Shown: positions 12,817-12,965 of the stretch, piece after piece
Numbering within the stretch: the stretch's first letter is position 1
How the letters are laid out: every line of letters begins with the position of its first letter
Origin: Firmicutes bacterium UBA1768
Lineage (GTDB): Bacteria; Bacillota; Clostridia; Peptostreptococcales; Anaerovoracaceae
Direction of reading: 5' to 3'
Assembly (NCBI GenBank): GCA_002315335.1
Contig: DCGW01000088.1
Span: forward strand, 3,261-16,225
DNA: 12,965 bases
Notes under the pieces: generated by a model
What the model was told of the DNA's origin: nothing
Seen by the model: the letters and a program-made list of their open reading frames with translations, nothing else
Databases searched by the model: none
Made by a program: the position numbers and the translations under genes

Positions 12817-12893
12817 TGGTGGGCCATCGGGGACTCGAACCCAGGACCTGCCGGTTATGAGCCGGACGCTCTGACCAACTGAGCTAATGGCCC
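12817..12893 (-). tRNA. tRNA with CAT anticodon (tRNA-Met, possibly tRNA-Ile2)
   Basis: A 77-nt cloverleaf with encoded CCA: acceptor GGGCCAT/ATGGCCC, D stem GCTC/GAGC and anticodon loop CTCATAA. The perfect first acceptor pair argues against initiator tRNA. Elongator Met and lysidine-modified Ile2 both have CAT genes and are hard to separate by eye. Two stem positions do not pair: T27 with C43, and T50 with C64 in the T stem. Confidence 0.9.
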
Positions 12894-12904
12894 ACATATA
12901 AAAA

Positions 12905-12965
12905 TGGTCGGGGTGGCAGGATTTGAACCCGCGACCCACTGGTCCCAAACCAGTTGCGCTACCAA
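12905..12965 (-). tRNA. tRNA-Pro (anticodon TGG), 5' end cut by the window edge
   Basis: The 3' 61 nt are present, including encoded CCA, T arm GCGGG-TTCGAAT-CCTGC and anticodon stem ACTGG/CCAGT with loop TTTGGGA. The 5' acceptor strand and part of the D arm lie beyond the right edge. First visible tRNA in transcription order. Confidence 0.93.

Noticed and set aside
12673..12882. Plus-strand open frame of 69 codons at the right end
   Set aside because: It is the antisense of the tRNA genes; strings such as GDSNPGPAGYEPDALTN are the classic false translation of tRNA T and anticodon arms.
1..12965. CRISPR array, complete insertion sequence or replication origin
   Set aside because: No regularly spaced direct repeats beyond two copies, no transposase gene and no DnaA-box cluster were seen.

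Overview
The window looks like a chromosomal segment of a strictly anaerobic member of the Clostridia (Bacillota). Base composition is moderate to low in GC, AGGAGG-type ribosome binding sites are common, and promoters are close to the vegetative TTGACA/TATAAT consensus. It carries a rubrerythrin with an N-terminal rubredoxin domain, a TcdA-type E1-like enzyme, a HipBA module and a DUF6873-type gene beside an Elp3-like radical SAM gene. I cannot name a genus.

Layout. On the minus strand, 1-1180 holds the start of an unidentified charged protein and an RluC/RluD-like pseudouridine synthase. A small membrane-anchored MltG/YceG-like protein is at 1389-1856 (+). Positions 1857-2308 are non-coding and hold a terminator, two related hairpin repeats and an 11-bp tandem duplication. 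tcdA (2309-3010, -) is divergent from a serine alpha/beta hydrolase (3161-4078, +). A rubrerythrin with its own promoter and a Fur/PerR-like palindrome occupies 4222-4943. Two tandem VOC (glyoxalase-fold) paralogues follow on the minus strand (5017-5898), each with its own promoter and terminator. A structured intergenic segment leads into a HipB/HipA pair (6184-7600, +). Two EamA (DMT) permeases (7616-9659, -) and a membrane-anchored transglutaminase-like protein (9836-10780, -) follow. A translationally coupled pair, DUF6873-like protein plus radical SAM enzyme (10882-12635, +), ends at a bidirectional terminator. It faces a tRNA cluster read on the minus strand as Pro(UGG)-Met/Ile(CAU)-Phe(GAA).

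How the parts fit. Most of the window is housekeeping or niche adaptation: RNA modification (pseudouridine synthase, ct6A cyclase, Elp3-like enzyme), peroxide detoxification and small-molecule export. The accessory signals are the HipBA module and a pair of near-identical hairpin (REP-like) elements. These lie between hipA and the convergent permease gene and supply the last codons and the stop codon of both.

The observations I rate highest are: the REP-like pair writing two C-termini; the consensus promoter that places the DUF6873 start codon at the expected transcription start (a predicted leaderless mRNA); the 25-bp palindrome abutting the rubrerythrin promoter; and the DUF6873/radical SAM coupling as a possible uncharacterised two-enzyme unit. 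I found no CRISPR array, complete insertion sequence, origin or classical defence system.
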